Assembly: GCA_938015595.1 (NCBI GenBank)
Contig: CALLPI010000008.1
Location: 186,001-250,000, forward strand
Length of the DNA: 64,000 nucleotides
Direction: 5' to 3'
DNA from: an uncultured Saprospiraceae bacterium
GTDB lineage: Bacteria; Bacteroidota; Bacteroidia; Chitinophagales; Saprospiraceae
Part shown: piece by piece, positions 26,200 through 35,633 of the stretch
Layout: each line of letters opens with the position of its first letter
Numbering within the stretch: position 1 is the stretch's first letter
The notes under the pieces: model-generated
What the model saw: the letters and a program-made list of their open reading frames with translations, nothing else
The model's database searches: none
What the model was told of the DNA's origin: nothing
Made by a program: the position numbers and the translations under genes

Positions 26200-27690
26200 A
26201 TGAAGTACGAATTGAAGCTGTATAACAGCCTCTCCCGCGAGAAAGAAACTTTTCGCCCCATTCACGAAGGATATGCTGGTATGTACGTGTGCGGCCCTAC
26301 GGTTTACAATGACGTGCACCTGGGCAATTGCCGCACTTTTGTCAGCTTCGATGTCATTTATCGCTTTCTGCGCTACTTGGGCTACCGCGTGCGCTATGTG
26401 CGCAACATCACTGATGTAGGCCACCTGCTCGATGACGGCGAAGACCGCATGCTCAAGGGCGCCCGTCTGGAGCAGCTCGAACCCATGGAAATTGCCCACA
26501 AATACACCGTAGGCTTTCACGATATGATGCGCATCTTCAACACCTTGCCACCTAGCATCGAACCCTTCGCCTCCGGCCACATCCCTGAGCAGATAGAAAT
26601 GGTACAAGCTATACTCGACAAGGGCTTTGCTTACGAAGTCAATGGCTCGGTGTACTTTGATACCCTGCGCTTCATGGAGCAAACCGGCTTGTACGGCAAG
26701 CTTTCAGGCCGAAATGTGGATGAACTCATCGCCGAATCGCGCGACAACCTCAAAAACCAAGGCGAAAAACGCCACCCCGCTGACTTTGCCATCTGGATGA
26801 AAGCTGCCCCAGAGCACATCATGCGTTGGCGCTCGCCCTGGAGCGAAGGCTTCCCTGGCTGGCATTTGGAGTGCTCGGCCATGAGTACCAAGTACCTCGG
26901 CAAGGAGTTTGACATACACGGCGGTGGTAACGATCTCAAATTCCCCCACCACGAAAACGAAATTGCCCAAAACTTCGGCGCTTGCCAGTGTAGTGGTGCG
27001 CGATACTGGCTCCACGCCAACATGCTGCTGCTCAATGGCAAGAAAATGTCCAAAAGCGACGGCAACACCATCTCGCCCAAAGAACTATTTTCTGGAAATA
27101 GCCCCCACGTCTCCAAGGGTTACAGTCCTATGGTAGTGCGATTTTTCATGCTTCAAACCCACTACCGCAGCACCCTCGACCTCACCGACGAAGCCCTGCA
27201 AGCCGCTGAAAAGGGCTTCCGGCGCCTAATGGATGCCTACAAAACCCTGCAAAGCCTCCAGCCGCTACCTCAAGCACAGGCTGGCAAACTGGACGCTGAA
27301 ATGCGAAGCCTCGTAGAAGGCGTAGCCGAAGAAATGTGCGACGACTTCAACACACCCAAGGCTATGGCTCGCCTGTTTGAGCTGGTCTCCCGTATCAACG
27401 CGCTCAAGGGCGAGCAATTACCCTTAGAACAAGTCTCCGCTGACACGCTGCAACGCCTCAAAGAAACCTTCCAGGCCTACATCTTTGAGGTATTCGGCCT
27501 CTACGACGATGCTCAGGCTTCAGGCGACGACGGCACGCTGAATGGCCTTATGCAACTCATCATAGAAATTAGAGCCGATGCTCGCCAACGCAAAGACTGG
27601 GCTACCTCTGACAAAATACGCGACGCGCTCAAAGCTATTGGACTGCAGCTCAAGGACGGCAAGGATGGCACCACCTGGGGGCGTGAATAA
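26200..27690 (+). CDS. cysS: Cysteinyl-tRNA synthetase
   Basis: 496 residues from the ATG at 26200. In-frame codons extend to 26044, but that leader lacks conservation, and the promoter lies inside it. Class I aminoacyl-tRNA synthetase: zinc ligand Cys and HIGH-type motif in YVCGPTVYNDVHLGNCRTF, DVGHLLDDGEDRM, WHLECSAMSTKYLG, DIHGGGNDLKFPHHENEIAQ with its Cys/His zinc ligands, and KMSKSDGNTIS. The DALR-type anticodon-binding C-terminal region follows (RADARQRKDWATSDKIRDAL). It charges tRNA-Cys. It is divergent from the zinc-ribbon protease. Confidence 0.98.
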   Translation: MKYELKLYNSLSREKETFRPIHEGYAGMYVCGPTVYNDVHLGNCRTFVSFDVIYRFLRYLGYRVRYVRNITDVGHLLDDGEDRMLKGARLEQLEPMEIAHKYTVGFHDMMRIFNTLPPSIEPFASGHIPEQIEMVQAILDKGFAYEVNGSVYFDTLRFMEQTGLYGKLSGRNVDELIAESRDNLKNQGEKRHPADFAIWMKAAPEHIMRWRSPWSEGFPGWHLECSAMSTKYLGKEFDIHGGGNDLKFPHHENEIAQNFGACQCSGARYWLHANMLLLNGKKMSKSDGNTISPKELFSGNSPHVSKGYSPMVVRFFMLQTHYRSTLDLTDEALQAAEKGFRRLMDAYKTLQSLQPLPQAQAGKLDAEMRSLVEGVAEEMCDDFNTPKAMARLFELVSRINALKGEQLPLEQVSADTLQRLKETFQAYIFEVFGLYDDAQASGDDGTLNGLMQLIIEIRADARQRKDWATSDKIRDALKAIGLQLKDGKDGTTWGRE

Positions 27691-27828
27691 CCTAACCTCT
27701 ACCAATGTTGATGCTTGACAAGCAAAACAGCGGCTCTCTTACGTACATGGCGTGACTCAATCTTTGGCGAAAAGTCAGCAGGCATGCCACCCGCCACGTA
27801 GCCGCCCAGCCCATGCTGCTTTCATGCC

Positions 27829-29292
27829 CTATGGCGTATGCACCAGAGTGGCTGTGTCGAGCCAATCAGCCTCACTTCGAACAGCAAGCCGATAAATGCC
27901 TGGAGCAAGATGACCAAGGCTCAACGTGTTGTCTCCAGGGTGCAAGATGCCTGACCATACTACCCGACCGAGCGCGTCCACTAAGATGGCACTGGCGGCG
28001 GTAGCCCCGCGCCAGGCAACTACTGCCCAGGAACCAACTGGATTGGGTCGAATGGTGAGCCGTGTTGGCCGAGTTGCGGGTTCATCTACGGCATTGGCCA
28101 GAGCGCAAATGGAAGGCGTGGTGATGAGATCCGCAAAGAACTCGGCCATTTGCCGCTCACGCAGCGCCCTATCGTCGTAGGCATGGCATGGATTGTTGAT
28201 TTGGTCTAGACAACTACCCGGGCCGAAAAGGAAACTGTAAGGAAAATTCCGGGTAGTAAATTCGCTGCGCATGGGATAGCCGTATTGGTGGGCAGTATTC
28301 CATCGCTGAATCTGGCGCGAGCCATAGATTTGGATGGTATTGCTGATGGCTTGGCAATTATACCCATTGGTAAAGCACCACGACAGCCCCCATAATATTG
28401 CCCCAGAATCAATGGGTACGATAATGTCGCACGGCTGATGAAACTGAAAAATGCCGGGCTTATGTGCACCAGCCCTGTGCAAAGCCAGCAGGTTGCCCAA
28501 CATGCCGCCGTATATGCTGCCCACGCCGCGGATGATGTATCGGATGTTGCTTGGCTCAATGTTGCCGTCAATGCTGCCCAGGTCGGGGCGGGGGAAGGGG
28601 GCGCTCAGCGAAACGCCCTGATTGTGGGCGCAGGAATTCACTACCGATACCGCAGCAGGCGGCGGCGCAGCAGGCTGGGCGTAAGCACCTGCGGGCTTTT
28701 CGGGCAACGTATCTAGCAGTGCTGCGCCCAGGGCAAGAAAAGCACCGGCGCTCTCTCCAACCAAGAATACATTAGCTGTATCAATACGGTATTGGGCATG
28801 GTGGTTAATGAGGTAGCGCAGGGCGCCCTTCACGTCTTGCACGCCTCTAAAATAAGCGCGCTCCCACTCCAGAGGGTCGGTTGCAAATACGCAGGAGTAG
28901 TTGGGGTAGTTGCAGTAGTGGGCGGTATCGTCGCTCACAAAGCCCAGTCGGTAGCCCACGCTGGCTGTTACGTATCCGCGCTTGGCGAAGTTTTGGCAGT
29001 AGCTTTGGATGGAAGCATCATTTTTATCTCCAGCCAGAAAAGCGCCGCCGTGGATGAACAGTGCCAGCGGGCGCGGCAAGACTTGTAGGTTACTGTCGCA
29101 TACGGGCAAAAACAGGTCGAGATAAAGTTGACGCGGCTGCCCGTCAAATCCTGTAGCCGTACCATAGTGGATGTTGGCTATTTTGGTTGCACTGTACACA
29201 GTATCCACCCATAGCTGGGCGTGCACTGGGGCATCCGCAAAGGCTGCACAAAATAGCAAAAGCAGGCGGCAGTACACTGAGCGAAAGTTCAT
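27829..29292 (-). CDS. Secreted alpha/beta-hydrolase (carboxylesterase type) with T9SS sorting domain
   Basis: 487 residues from the ATG at 29292, which gives a signal peptide (MNFRSVYCRLLLLFCAAF, cut after HAQ). The hydrolase domain shows the oxyanion segment LFIHGGAFLAGDK and the nucleophile elbow GESAGAFLAL (GxSxG), so it belongs to the type-B carboxylesterase/lipase-like group. The last ~75 residues (RPNPVGSWAVVAW, ILVDALGRVVWSG, LAPGIYRLAV) are a type IX secretion C-terminal sorting domain, so the enzyme should cross the outer membrane and stay on the surface or be released. Ester substrate unknown. It converges with cysS. Confidence 0.88.
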   Translation of the reverse strand: MNFRSVYCRLLLLFCAAFADAPVHAQLWVDTVYSATKIANIHYGTATGFDGQPRQLYLDLFLPVCDSNLQVLPRPLALFIHGGAFLAGDKNDASIQSYCQNFAKRGYVTASVGYRLGFVSDDTAHYCNYPNYSCVFATDPLEWERAYFRGVQDVKGALRYLINHHAQYRIDTANVFLVGESAGAFLALGAALLDTLPEKPAGAYAQPAAPPPAAVSVVNSCAHNQGVSLSAPFPRPDLGSIDGNIEPSNIRYIIRGVGSIYGGMLGNLLALHRAGAHKPGIFQFHQPCDIIVPIDSGAILWGLSWCFTNGYNCQAISNTIQIYGSRQIQRWNTAHQYGYPMRSEFTTRNFPYSFLFGPGSCLDQINNPCHAYDDRALRERQMAEFFADLITTPSICALANAVDEPATRPTRLTIRPNPVGSWAVVAWRGATAASAILVDALGRVVWSGILHPGDNTLSLGHLAPGIYRLAVRSEADWLDTATLVHTP

Positions 29293-29490
29293 CGTGTAGC
29301 ATATTTTTAATTCTTGGACTAAGATATGATTTTTTAACGGTGGTTGTGGCCGGCGCGCCATTTTTATCGGCCAGCGTACACAAAGCAGTCCCGTTAAAAA
29401 TCCTTAACCCTGCGGTTAATGTCTCTTAAAATACTGGACGGGCATAGTTTTCTGCCTTATCTTGGCCTCTACAAACCAAACTATCGCAAA

Positions 29491-30045
29491 ATGAAATACA
29501 CTGCATCTGCATTTCGTCTGGCGCTGCTGTGGCTGTTAATGGCCTTTTTCAGCGCCTGCTCGCCCAAATATACCCCCTTCACTCAGCGCTTGTACGACGA
29601 ATACCGCTGGACGGAGCAGGAGCTAAAGCGCATTCAGTTCTACACCTCCGACGACATTGTGCTGCGCCGCGAACTGGGCAACTCCAATGTGGAAATCAGC
29701 GCTGGCAGCATTCGCATTCGCGATGGCCGCCGCGTGGAGGAGATCGTCATTCGGCAAGGCACACCAGGAGTTTTTCTTTTCAGCCCCAAGGAAAATCGCT
29801 TGGCCATCAGTTTTGAAGATGGCAAGAACAACCGCTTTCTTATGTTTGGCCCCAACCCTCGTCAAGGCGACCGCTACAGTTTGCTAGGGGCAGAATGGGA
29901 CCGCCAAGGAGGTACCGTTACCTACGATGGGCAAACTTACGAGGTGGATGCCTCCGGCGCTTTTGCCCACCTGTTGGTCAATCTCAAGCGCGCCCGCCGA
30001 GTGGAGGTCAACTCACGCGTAGCTAGCGGCCGAAAGGTCAAGTAA
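29491..30045 (+). CDS. Small predicted lipoprotein of unknown function
   Basis: 184 residues from the ATG at 29491. The N-terminus is a lipoprotein signal with lipobox FFSACSPKY and Cys23. The mature part holds RLYDEYRWTEQELKRIQFY followed by beta-rich sequence (IVLRRELGNSNVEISAGSIR, VEEIVIRQGTPGVFLF) and a C-terminal VDASGAFAHLLVNLKRA. In-frame codons reach 29419 but add a leader with no signal character. I recognise no named family; similar short lipoproteins beginning YT.FTQ.LYD occur in Bacteroidota as far as I recall. It stands between the T9SS esterase (divergent) and the S9 peptidase, 104 nt upstream of the latter. Confidence 0.82.
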   Translation: MKYTASAFRLALLWLLMAFFSACSPKYTPFTQRLYDEYRWTEQELKRIQFYTSDDIVLRRELGNSNVEISAGSIRIRDGRRVEEIVIRQGTPGVFLFSPKENRLAISFEDGKNNRFLMFGPNPRQGDRYSLLGAEWDRQGGTVTYDGQTYEVDASGAFAHLLVNLKRARRVEVNSRVASGRKVK

Positions 30046-30149
30046 GTAGGTGACGCATACCCTGCGTGGTAACACACTTTGAGCTGCATTCTCATGGCTA
30101 ATTGCGGTATTAGCTTTACCTTGGCACACACAAAAAAATTAATTGTCGA

Positions 30150-32540
30150 ATGAAGCCAATCTCTGTTGCTGCGCTGCTGTCGTTTGTATTATTTGCCAGT
30201 ACCTTGCTTGCCCAAATGCCAGCCAATCGCTCTTCACTGCGCCTGGAAGCCATTATGAAGGGAGAGCGATTTGTGGGTTTTTTGCCTGAAAGTCCTTTCT
30301 GGAGTCCTGACAGTAAAACCGTCTATTTCTCCTGGAACCCCCAAATGGACACCTTGCGTAGTTGGTACAAGGCCTCGGTAGGTGCTCCTTCGCCGGTTAA
30401 GGTCATGCCCGAAGAACTGCGTATGGTGTTTGCTGACGGGACGTATGACCGCAGCGGTACGCGCAAGTTGTATACGCACAACGGCGACATTTACCTGTGG
30501 CAAGCTCAGGGCAATCAGCATGTTGCCATCACACAGACGCTGGCCAGCGAGAGCAATCCCCGCTTCTCCGGTGACGAGACCCAGGTCATCTATCAAGTGG
30601 GCGACAACCTCTTCGCCTGGAATATTCAGAATGGCGCCATCCGCCAACTGACCAATTTCCAAAGAGGTAGCAAGCAGGAAGAACCCCGCCGAACCCCGCA
30701 AGAACAACTCCTCGAAAAAGAGCAGCTCGACTTGTTTGAGGTGCTGCGCGAGCGCAAAGCCGAAGCCGACATACGCAACCGAAACAACAAAGCCCTCGAA
30801 CCCAAGCGCCCCCTGGAGTATTATTACGGCGAACGCAGCCTCTCCAACCTGCAAGTCAGCCCTGACTTGCGCTTCATCACCTTCCGGCTCACCACCCGCG
30901 CCCGAAGCAAAGTAGCACAAATGCCCAACTACGTAACGCCGTCGGGGTTTACCTCCATCCAGGATACACGTACAAAAGTAGGTGCACCGCAAGACACCCA
31001 CGAAATGGGCATTTACGATACCCAGCGCGACACCATCTACTTTGTACAAACCAAAACGCTCGAAGGCATCTACGACAAACCGCTGTTTCTGGCCGAATAT
31101 CACCGCGATACCACCCCCTGGGAACCGCAATACGGAAAGCCCCGAGAGGTCAACTACTTCGGCCCTATCTTTTCGGATGATGGCAAGGCTGTGGTCATCC
31201 TGCGCAGTCAGGACAACAAAGATCGCTGGATAGCCTTACTCAACCTGATGACTGGCCAACTTACCACTCTTGACCGCCAGCGCGACGAAGCCTGGATCGG
31301 TGGCCCTGGCATCTTGGGGTTCAATGGCGGTAATGCCGGCTGGATGGCCGATAACCAAACCTTCTGGTTCCAGTCGGAAGCCAGTGGGTACTCACACCTC
31401 TACACCATCAACGTCCTGACCAAAGAGCGGCGTGCACTTACCCAAGGCAAGTTTGAAATACTGACTGCCCAACTCTCGCGCAACAAAACCCGCTTCTTCC
31501 TCACTGCCAATGCCGAGGGGCCTCACGAACACCATTTCTATCACCTGCCAGCAGAAGGTGGTGCTCTGCAGCGCATTACTACAGCCAAGGGTGGGCATGA
31601 AGTAGTGGTTTCGCCTGATGAAAGTATATTGGCCATCCGATATTCTTACAGCAACCAACCGTGGGAACTGTATCTGATGGAAAACCGGCCAAGGGCAACT
31701 ATGCAGCAAATCACACAGTCCACTACCTCGGCTTTCCGCCAGTATTCCTGGCGCGACCCCGAGATTGTGTATTTCACTGCCCGCGACGGGGCTCAGGTTC
31801 CTGCCCGGCTGTATCGGCCAGCTAAGCCGGTCAAAGGCGGCCATGCGGTTATCTTTGTTCACGGCGCCGGTTATTTGCAAAATGTACACCGCTGGTGGAG
31901 CAGCTATTATCGGGAGTTCATGTTTCACAATATGCTAGCCGACAACGGCTACACAGTGCTGGATATTGACTTTAGGGCCAGTGCTGGCTATGGCCGTGAC
32001 TGGCGCACAGCCATTTATCGGCACATGGGCGGCAAAGACCTCAGTGATCAAGTGGACGGCGCGCGCTTCCTGGTTTCCCGCTACGCCGTGGACCCCAGGC
32101 GCATTGGCATCTACGGCGGTTCTTACGGCGGCTTCATCACTCTTATGGCTATGTTTACCGAACCTGAGGTGTTCCAGGCTGGTGCGGCATTGCGGCCTGT
32201 TACCGACTGGGCGCACTACAATCATCCCTATACCTCCAATATTTTGAACACCCCCCAAGAAGACAGCCTGGCCTACCGGCGCTCTTCACCTATCTTTCAT
32301 GCTCAGGGGCTGAAAAACCACCTGCTCATGTTGCACGGCATAGTGGACGCTAACGTGCATTTTCAAGACGTAGTGCGCCTGAGCCAAAAACTCATTGAAC
32401 TGGGCAAAGACCGCTGGGAACTGGCTGCCTATCCTCTGGAGGATCACGGCTTTGTGACGCCCAGCGGCTGGACGGATGAGTACAGACGGATATGGTCGCT
32501 GTTTGAGCGCACTATTGGCAATAGTCGGCAAAGGCGGTAG
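30150..32540 (+). CDS. S9-family (prolyl oligopeptidase-like) exported peptidase
   Basis: 796 residues with a signal peptide (residues 1-~23, LSFVLFASTLLAQ). A beta-propeller made of WD40/PD40-like repeats covers residues ~45-560 (FLPESPFWSPDSKTVYFSW, NPRFSGDETQVIYQVGD). The catalytic alpha/beta-hydrolase domain covers ~565-790: Ser in IGIYGGSYGGFITL, Asp in HGIVDANVHFQD, His in YPLEDHGFVTP. It resembles dipeptidyl-peptidase IV or acylaminoacyl peptidases that cut peptides in the periplasm. No T9SS sorting tail is evident, so a periplasmic site is likely. Converges with the DUF1295 gene (33 nt between). Confidence 0.94.
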   Translation: MKPISVAALLSFVLFASTLLAQMPANRSSLRLEAIMKGERFVGFLPESPFWSPDSKTVYFSWNPQMDTLRSWYKASVGAPSPVKVMPEELRMVFADGTYDRSGTRKLYTHNGDIYLWQAQGNQHVAITQTLASESNPRFSGDETQVIYQVGDNLFAWNIQNGAIRQLTNFQRGSKQEEPRRTPQEQLLEKEQLDLFEVLRERKAEADIRNRNNKALEPKRPLEYYYGERSLSNLQVSPDLRFITFRLTTRARSKVAQMPNYVTPSGFTSIQDTRTKVGAPQDTHEMGIYDTQRDTIYFVQTKTLEGIYDKPLFLAEYHRDTTPWEPQYGKPREVNYFGPIFSDDGKAVVILRSQDNKDRWIALLNLMTGQLTTLDRQRDEAWIGGPGILGFNGGNAGWMADNQTFWFQSEASGYSHLYTINVLTKERRALTQGKFEILTAQLSRNKTRFFLTANAEGPHEHHFYHLPAEGGALQRITTAKGGHEVVVSPDESILAIRYSYSNQPWELYLMENRPRATMQQITQSTTSAFRQYSWRDPEIVYFTARDGAQVPARLYRPAKPVKGGHAVIFVHGAGYLQNVHRWWSSYYREFMFHNMLADNGYTVLDIDFRASAGYGRDWRTAIYRHMGGKDLSDQVDGARFLVSRYAVDPRRIGIYGGSYGGFITLMAMFTEPEVFQAGAALRPVTDWAHYNHPYTSNILNTPQEDSLAYRRSSPIFHAQGLKNHLLMLHGIVDANVHFQDVVRLSQKLIELGKDRWELAAYPLEDHGFVTPSGWTDEYRRIWSLFERTIGNSRQRR

Positions 32541-32573
32541 CTATTCGGCAGCGCAGGGTTGGGTATAGCCAGG

Positions 32574-33509
32574 CTAACGGCGGGCTTTCTTATTTAGTAT
32601 TAGTGGCAGGAAACGCCCCACGCGGCGCTGGTAGTCGCGGTAAGCAGGGTATTTACTAGCGGATATTTTTTCAGAAAAATTGGAGCTGCCTACAAACAAT
32701 AGGCACAGGAGTATGGCGCCGGTGAGCGACCAATTGAGCCAGCGCCCAGTAGCCGCTACGCTAAACAAGTAAAAGGCGAGCCAAATACCTTGTTCGGCAG
32801 CATAATTGGGATGGCGCACCCAGGCCCAAAGGCCAGTTTGGCAAAATCCTTGGTCATAGGGCGGCGTTAGCGGCTCACCAGCTCGAATACGGCGGTATTT
32901 TTCTGACTGAAAGTTCCACTGCTGTTGGTCAGCCACGGTCTCAATGACTAAAAATATGAGCATCAGCCCTGCGGCGGCGTAGTCCAGCCCGTTCAAAGGC
33001 GTATTTATACCCTGCCATGCTACGATGGACGGGAGCGTAAACAGCAGGATGAGTATGTTTTGGTAGCTACAAATAAAGAAGAGATTGAATAGCATCCAGC
33101 GCACGCGGCCTTGCAGGCTAGGGTCCTGGCGCAGCACCCCCCAGCGATAGTCTTCCTCGCCCTTCCATGGAATCCAGTGATAACCTCCTCTGCGCCAAAA
33201 ATTGAAGGTGAGCCGGGCTGCCCACAGCACTACCAGTGCCAACATAAGCACCAGGCGAGGTATCCACTCACTTTGCCAGGCCACATACCCCACATAAAAG
33301 GCAGGCAGTATGCTCCAGAGTTTGTCCACTTGGCTGTTGTTGCGGCTCCACTCGCCTACTATAAAGCAAAGCAAGGCTATGCCTGCAGCTACCATGAACA
33401 GAGTGCGCAGCACTGCCCAGTGTTCAGCGTTCAGCGGTATGTCGTAGCGTAGTGCTGCAACGGGTATGGCTATTAGAGTAGCTAGCAGAATTACAATGGT
33501 GCGGGTCAT
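32574..33509 (-). CDS. DUF1295 / steroid 5-alpha-reductase-like membrane protein
   Basis: 311 residues with seven or eight hydrophobic helices. The C-terminal half carries family signatures: WNFQSEKYRRIRAGEPLTPPYD (in two pieces, FQSEKYRRI and RAGEPLTPPYD), GLWAWVRHPNYAAEQGIWLAFY and the end FSEKISASKYPAYRDYQRRV. The HPNY motif is shared with isoprenylcysteine methyltransferases and 5-alpha-reductases, which use NADPH or SAM at the membrane. The bacterial substrate is unknown; lipid or quinone modification is plausible. It is transcribed alone between two unrelated genes. Confidence 0.87.
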   Translation of the reverse strand: MTRTIVILLATLIAIPVAALRYDIPLNAEHWAVLRTLFMVAAGIALLCFIVGEWSRNNSQVDKLWSILPAFYVGYVAWQSEWIPRLVLMLALVVLWAARLTFNFWRRGGYHWIPWKGEEDYRWGVLRQDPSLQGRVRWMLFNLFFICSYQNILILLFTLPSIVAWQGINTPLNGLDYAAAGLMLIFLVIETVADQQQWNFQSEKYRRIRAGEPLTPPYDQGFCQTGLWAWVRHPNYAAEQGIWLAFYLFSVAATGRWLNWSLTGAILLCLLFVGSSNFSEKISASKYPAYRDYQRRVGRFLPLILNKKARR

Positions 33510-33693
33510 GGCCGTGTGGATGTGTGAGCAAAGGAAAGAAAAAAGGCAAGGGAAAGAGGAAAATATTAGAGCAAGGAGCAGTTTTAGCAGTTTGCAGCAG
33601 GTACCGGCCGTGCCAACTTTGCAGACTTTTGCCTCCTTTGTGAGAGCTGGTATTCAAGCGCTAGGCAGTCATTAGTGCTACTTTTCTGTCTAT

Positions 33694-34977
33694 TCACGCC
33701 CGACTCAACTGCTCCAGCGCGCGCACCAGTATATCCAGGTCGTCGGTGGTGGTATAGACGTTAGGGGTGATGCGCACTCCGCTGATGTTTTCCCACTCAA
33801 TAGCTACGGTGTGGATTTTGAAATGTTGGAAAAGATAATTTTGCACCTCTGCTGGTTTTTTGCCCTCTATTGATACCAAGCCAATGGCGCCGCCGAATTC
33901 AGGTTTCAGAGAGGTTTTTACCTGCACACCGGGGAGCTTGCGTGCGCGCTCGGCCCAGTAGTTTTTCAAATAGTGAAGCCGGCGAAACTTGAGTTCGGAG
34001 CCAATCATACGGTGAAAGTGTATGGCTTGGCCAATAGCCTGCTCAATGGCAAAAGAACGCGTGCCAAGGCTTTCGAACTTGCGGATGTCTTCGCTCTCGG
34101 GGTCGGGTGCGCCAAAGAGGGGGTATAGGTTGCGTATTTTGTCTTTGCGTACGTAGAGCAAACCGCTACCAAAGGGCGCGCACAGCCACTTGTGCAGGCT
34201 TGTGCCCCAGTAGTCGCACTCTAAGTCGGGTATTTTGTAGTTCAGGTGGGCAAAACTATGGGCAGCGTCCACCAGCACTTCAATACCGCGCTTGCGGGCT
34301 TCGCGGGCTATATCGCGGGCGGGGAGTATTTGTCCCATCCAGTTGATGACGTGAGTAATTTGTACCACTTTGGTACGAGGGGTAAAAGCCTCTGTGAACT
34401 TGCGGGTGATGACAGCTGCATCTTCTACTGGGAAGTCGAAGGATATCCATTTGAGGATAATACCGTCGCGTTTTTCGCGCTGTTTCCAGGCCTGTATCAT
34501 GTTGGGATAGTCCTGTTTAGTGAGCACCACCTCATCGCCCGGCTGGAGGCGCAGGCCAAAGATAACGGTTTCCAGCGCTTCGGAGGCATTGCGGTTGATG
34601 GCCAATTCATCGGGCGAGCAGCCAGCCAGTTCGGCCAGTTGTGCGCGCAGTGGCTCGCGGCCTTGATCCAGTATCTGCCACATGTAGTAAGAGGGCGCCT
34701 CATTGCTCAGGCGATTGTAGCGCTCCACTGCTTCTTGTACCACGCGCGGCTGGGGGCACACACCGCCGTTATTGAGATTCATCACGTTGGGCGACACAGT
34801 GTAGGCCTGCTTGATCTGGTACCAATAGCGTTCGTCGGTGAGCAAGTCATCTACTGTGCGGAGTTGAGCGTTGTCCATGGCTTTCAAAAAGGCCTTGCCT
34901 TGGGGTGTTTCCAGAAATGGTGCCGCTGCAGCATAAACGCCCAGACGCTGAAGAAACTGACGGCGATTGGTGTACAT
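33694..34977 (-). CDS. Tat-exported class V aminotransferase fold enzyme
   Basis: 427 residues. A twin-arginine type signal opens the protein (NRRQFLQRLGVYAAAAPFLE), rare for PLP enzymes. The rest is class V aminotransferase fold: LNNGGVCPQPRVVQEA, NRNASEALETVIFGLRL, the PLP aspartate region VLVDAAHSFAHL, and the Schiff-base lysine in DYWGTSLHKWLCAPFGSGLLY. It is closest to isopenicillin-N-epimerase-like and cysteine-desulfurase-like proteins. Export through Tat suggests folding with PLP in the cytosol before transport. The substrate is unknown. The gene stands just downstream of the phosphoribosyltransferase gene, with 69 nt between. Confidence 0.9.
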   Translation of the reverse strand: MYTNRRQFLQRLGVYAAAAPFLETPQGKAFLKAMDNAQLRTVDDLLTDERYWYQIKQAYTVSPNVMNLNNGGVCPQPRVVQEAVERYNRLSNEAPSYYMWQILDQGREPLRAQLAELAGCSPDELAINRNASEALETVIFGLRLQPGDEVVLTKQDYPNMIQAWKQREKRDGIILKWISFDFPVEDAAVITRKFTEAFTPRTKVVQITHVINWMGQILPARDIAREARKRGIEVLVDAAHSFAHLNYKIPDLECDYWGTSLHKWLCAPFGSGLLYVRKDKIRNLYPLFGAPDPESEDIRKFESLGTRSFAIEQAIGQAIHFHRMIGSELKFRRLHYLKNYWAERARKLPGVQVKTSLKPEFGGAIGLVSIEGKKPAEVQNYLFQHFKIHTVAIEWENISGVRITPNVYTTTDDLDILVRALEQLSRA

Positions 34978-35046
34978 ATCGCAATTTTTATTTTTCAGTG
35001 GTTCTACGCTTCAAAATAGCAGTCATCCAGTCTCCAAAGTCACCAA

Positions 35047-35541
35047 TCAAGTCAAATATGCGGCCCATTCCTCTATCTCTCGGATATGCACATCAATATT
35101 TTCCTTGAGAGTAGTATGTAGCGACAAGCCTACGTAGTCTGCCCGCACGGGGAAGTTTTTGTGAGTTCGGTCCACTAGTACAGCTACCTCTACTTTTTTG
35201 GGCAGCACCTCCATGAGTGGTTTGCAGGCATAGAAGATGGTGCGGCCAGTGTTAGCTACATCATCGAATACAATGACCACCCTGCCCTGGAGTTGTTCTG
35301 CTGGTAGTTCAATATGCACTGGCATATCCAGTGGGTGGGCAGGATTGAGCCGTATGCGCGTAAGGGTAAAGCAAATGGCCGACAAGGAGCGGAGTTGTTC
35401 CAGGAGCAGTGCTGCGAAAGCGTAGCCGTTGTTGTTGATACCAGCAAGGACGACTTCTGTCTCATCGTAGTTGTGCTCCAGTATTTCGATGGCCAGGCGG
35501 CGGATTTTCTGTGCAATCTGGCGTTGATCAAGAATTTTCAT
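35047..35541 (-). CDS. Phosphoribosyltransferase (PyrR/type I family)
   Basis: 164 residues with the type I PRTase fold. The PRPP-binding loop is VVIVFDDVANTGRTIFYA, with the DD acidic pair, preceded by a flexible hood region (EVVLAGINNNGYAFAALL). The size and the final DYVGLSLHTTLKENIDV stretch resemble PyrR, which binds pyr mRNA and has uracil PRTase activity, or a purine PRTase. No pyr leader or pyr gene is nearby to favour regulation. Divergent from the Fe-S protein gene with 92 nt between. Confidence 0.88.
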   Translation of the reverse strand: MKILDQRQIAQKIRRLAIEILEHNYDETEVVLAGINNNGYAFAALLLEQLRSLSAICFTLTRIRLNPAHPLDMPVHIELPAEQLQGRVVIVFDDVANTGRTIFYACKPLMEVLPKKVEVAVLVDRTHKNFPVRADYVGLSLHTTLKENIDVHIREIEEWAAYLT

Positions 35542-35633
35542 GCCCGAAATTTGTGGGTGAAATTAAAACTTTGGGGCATTATAGCCAACAAATGACAAAT
35601 TGTTTCTACTTTGGCAAAAATTCGCGCAGTGTT

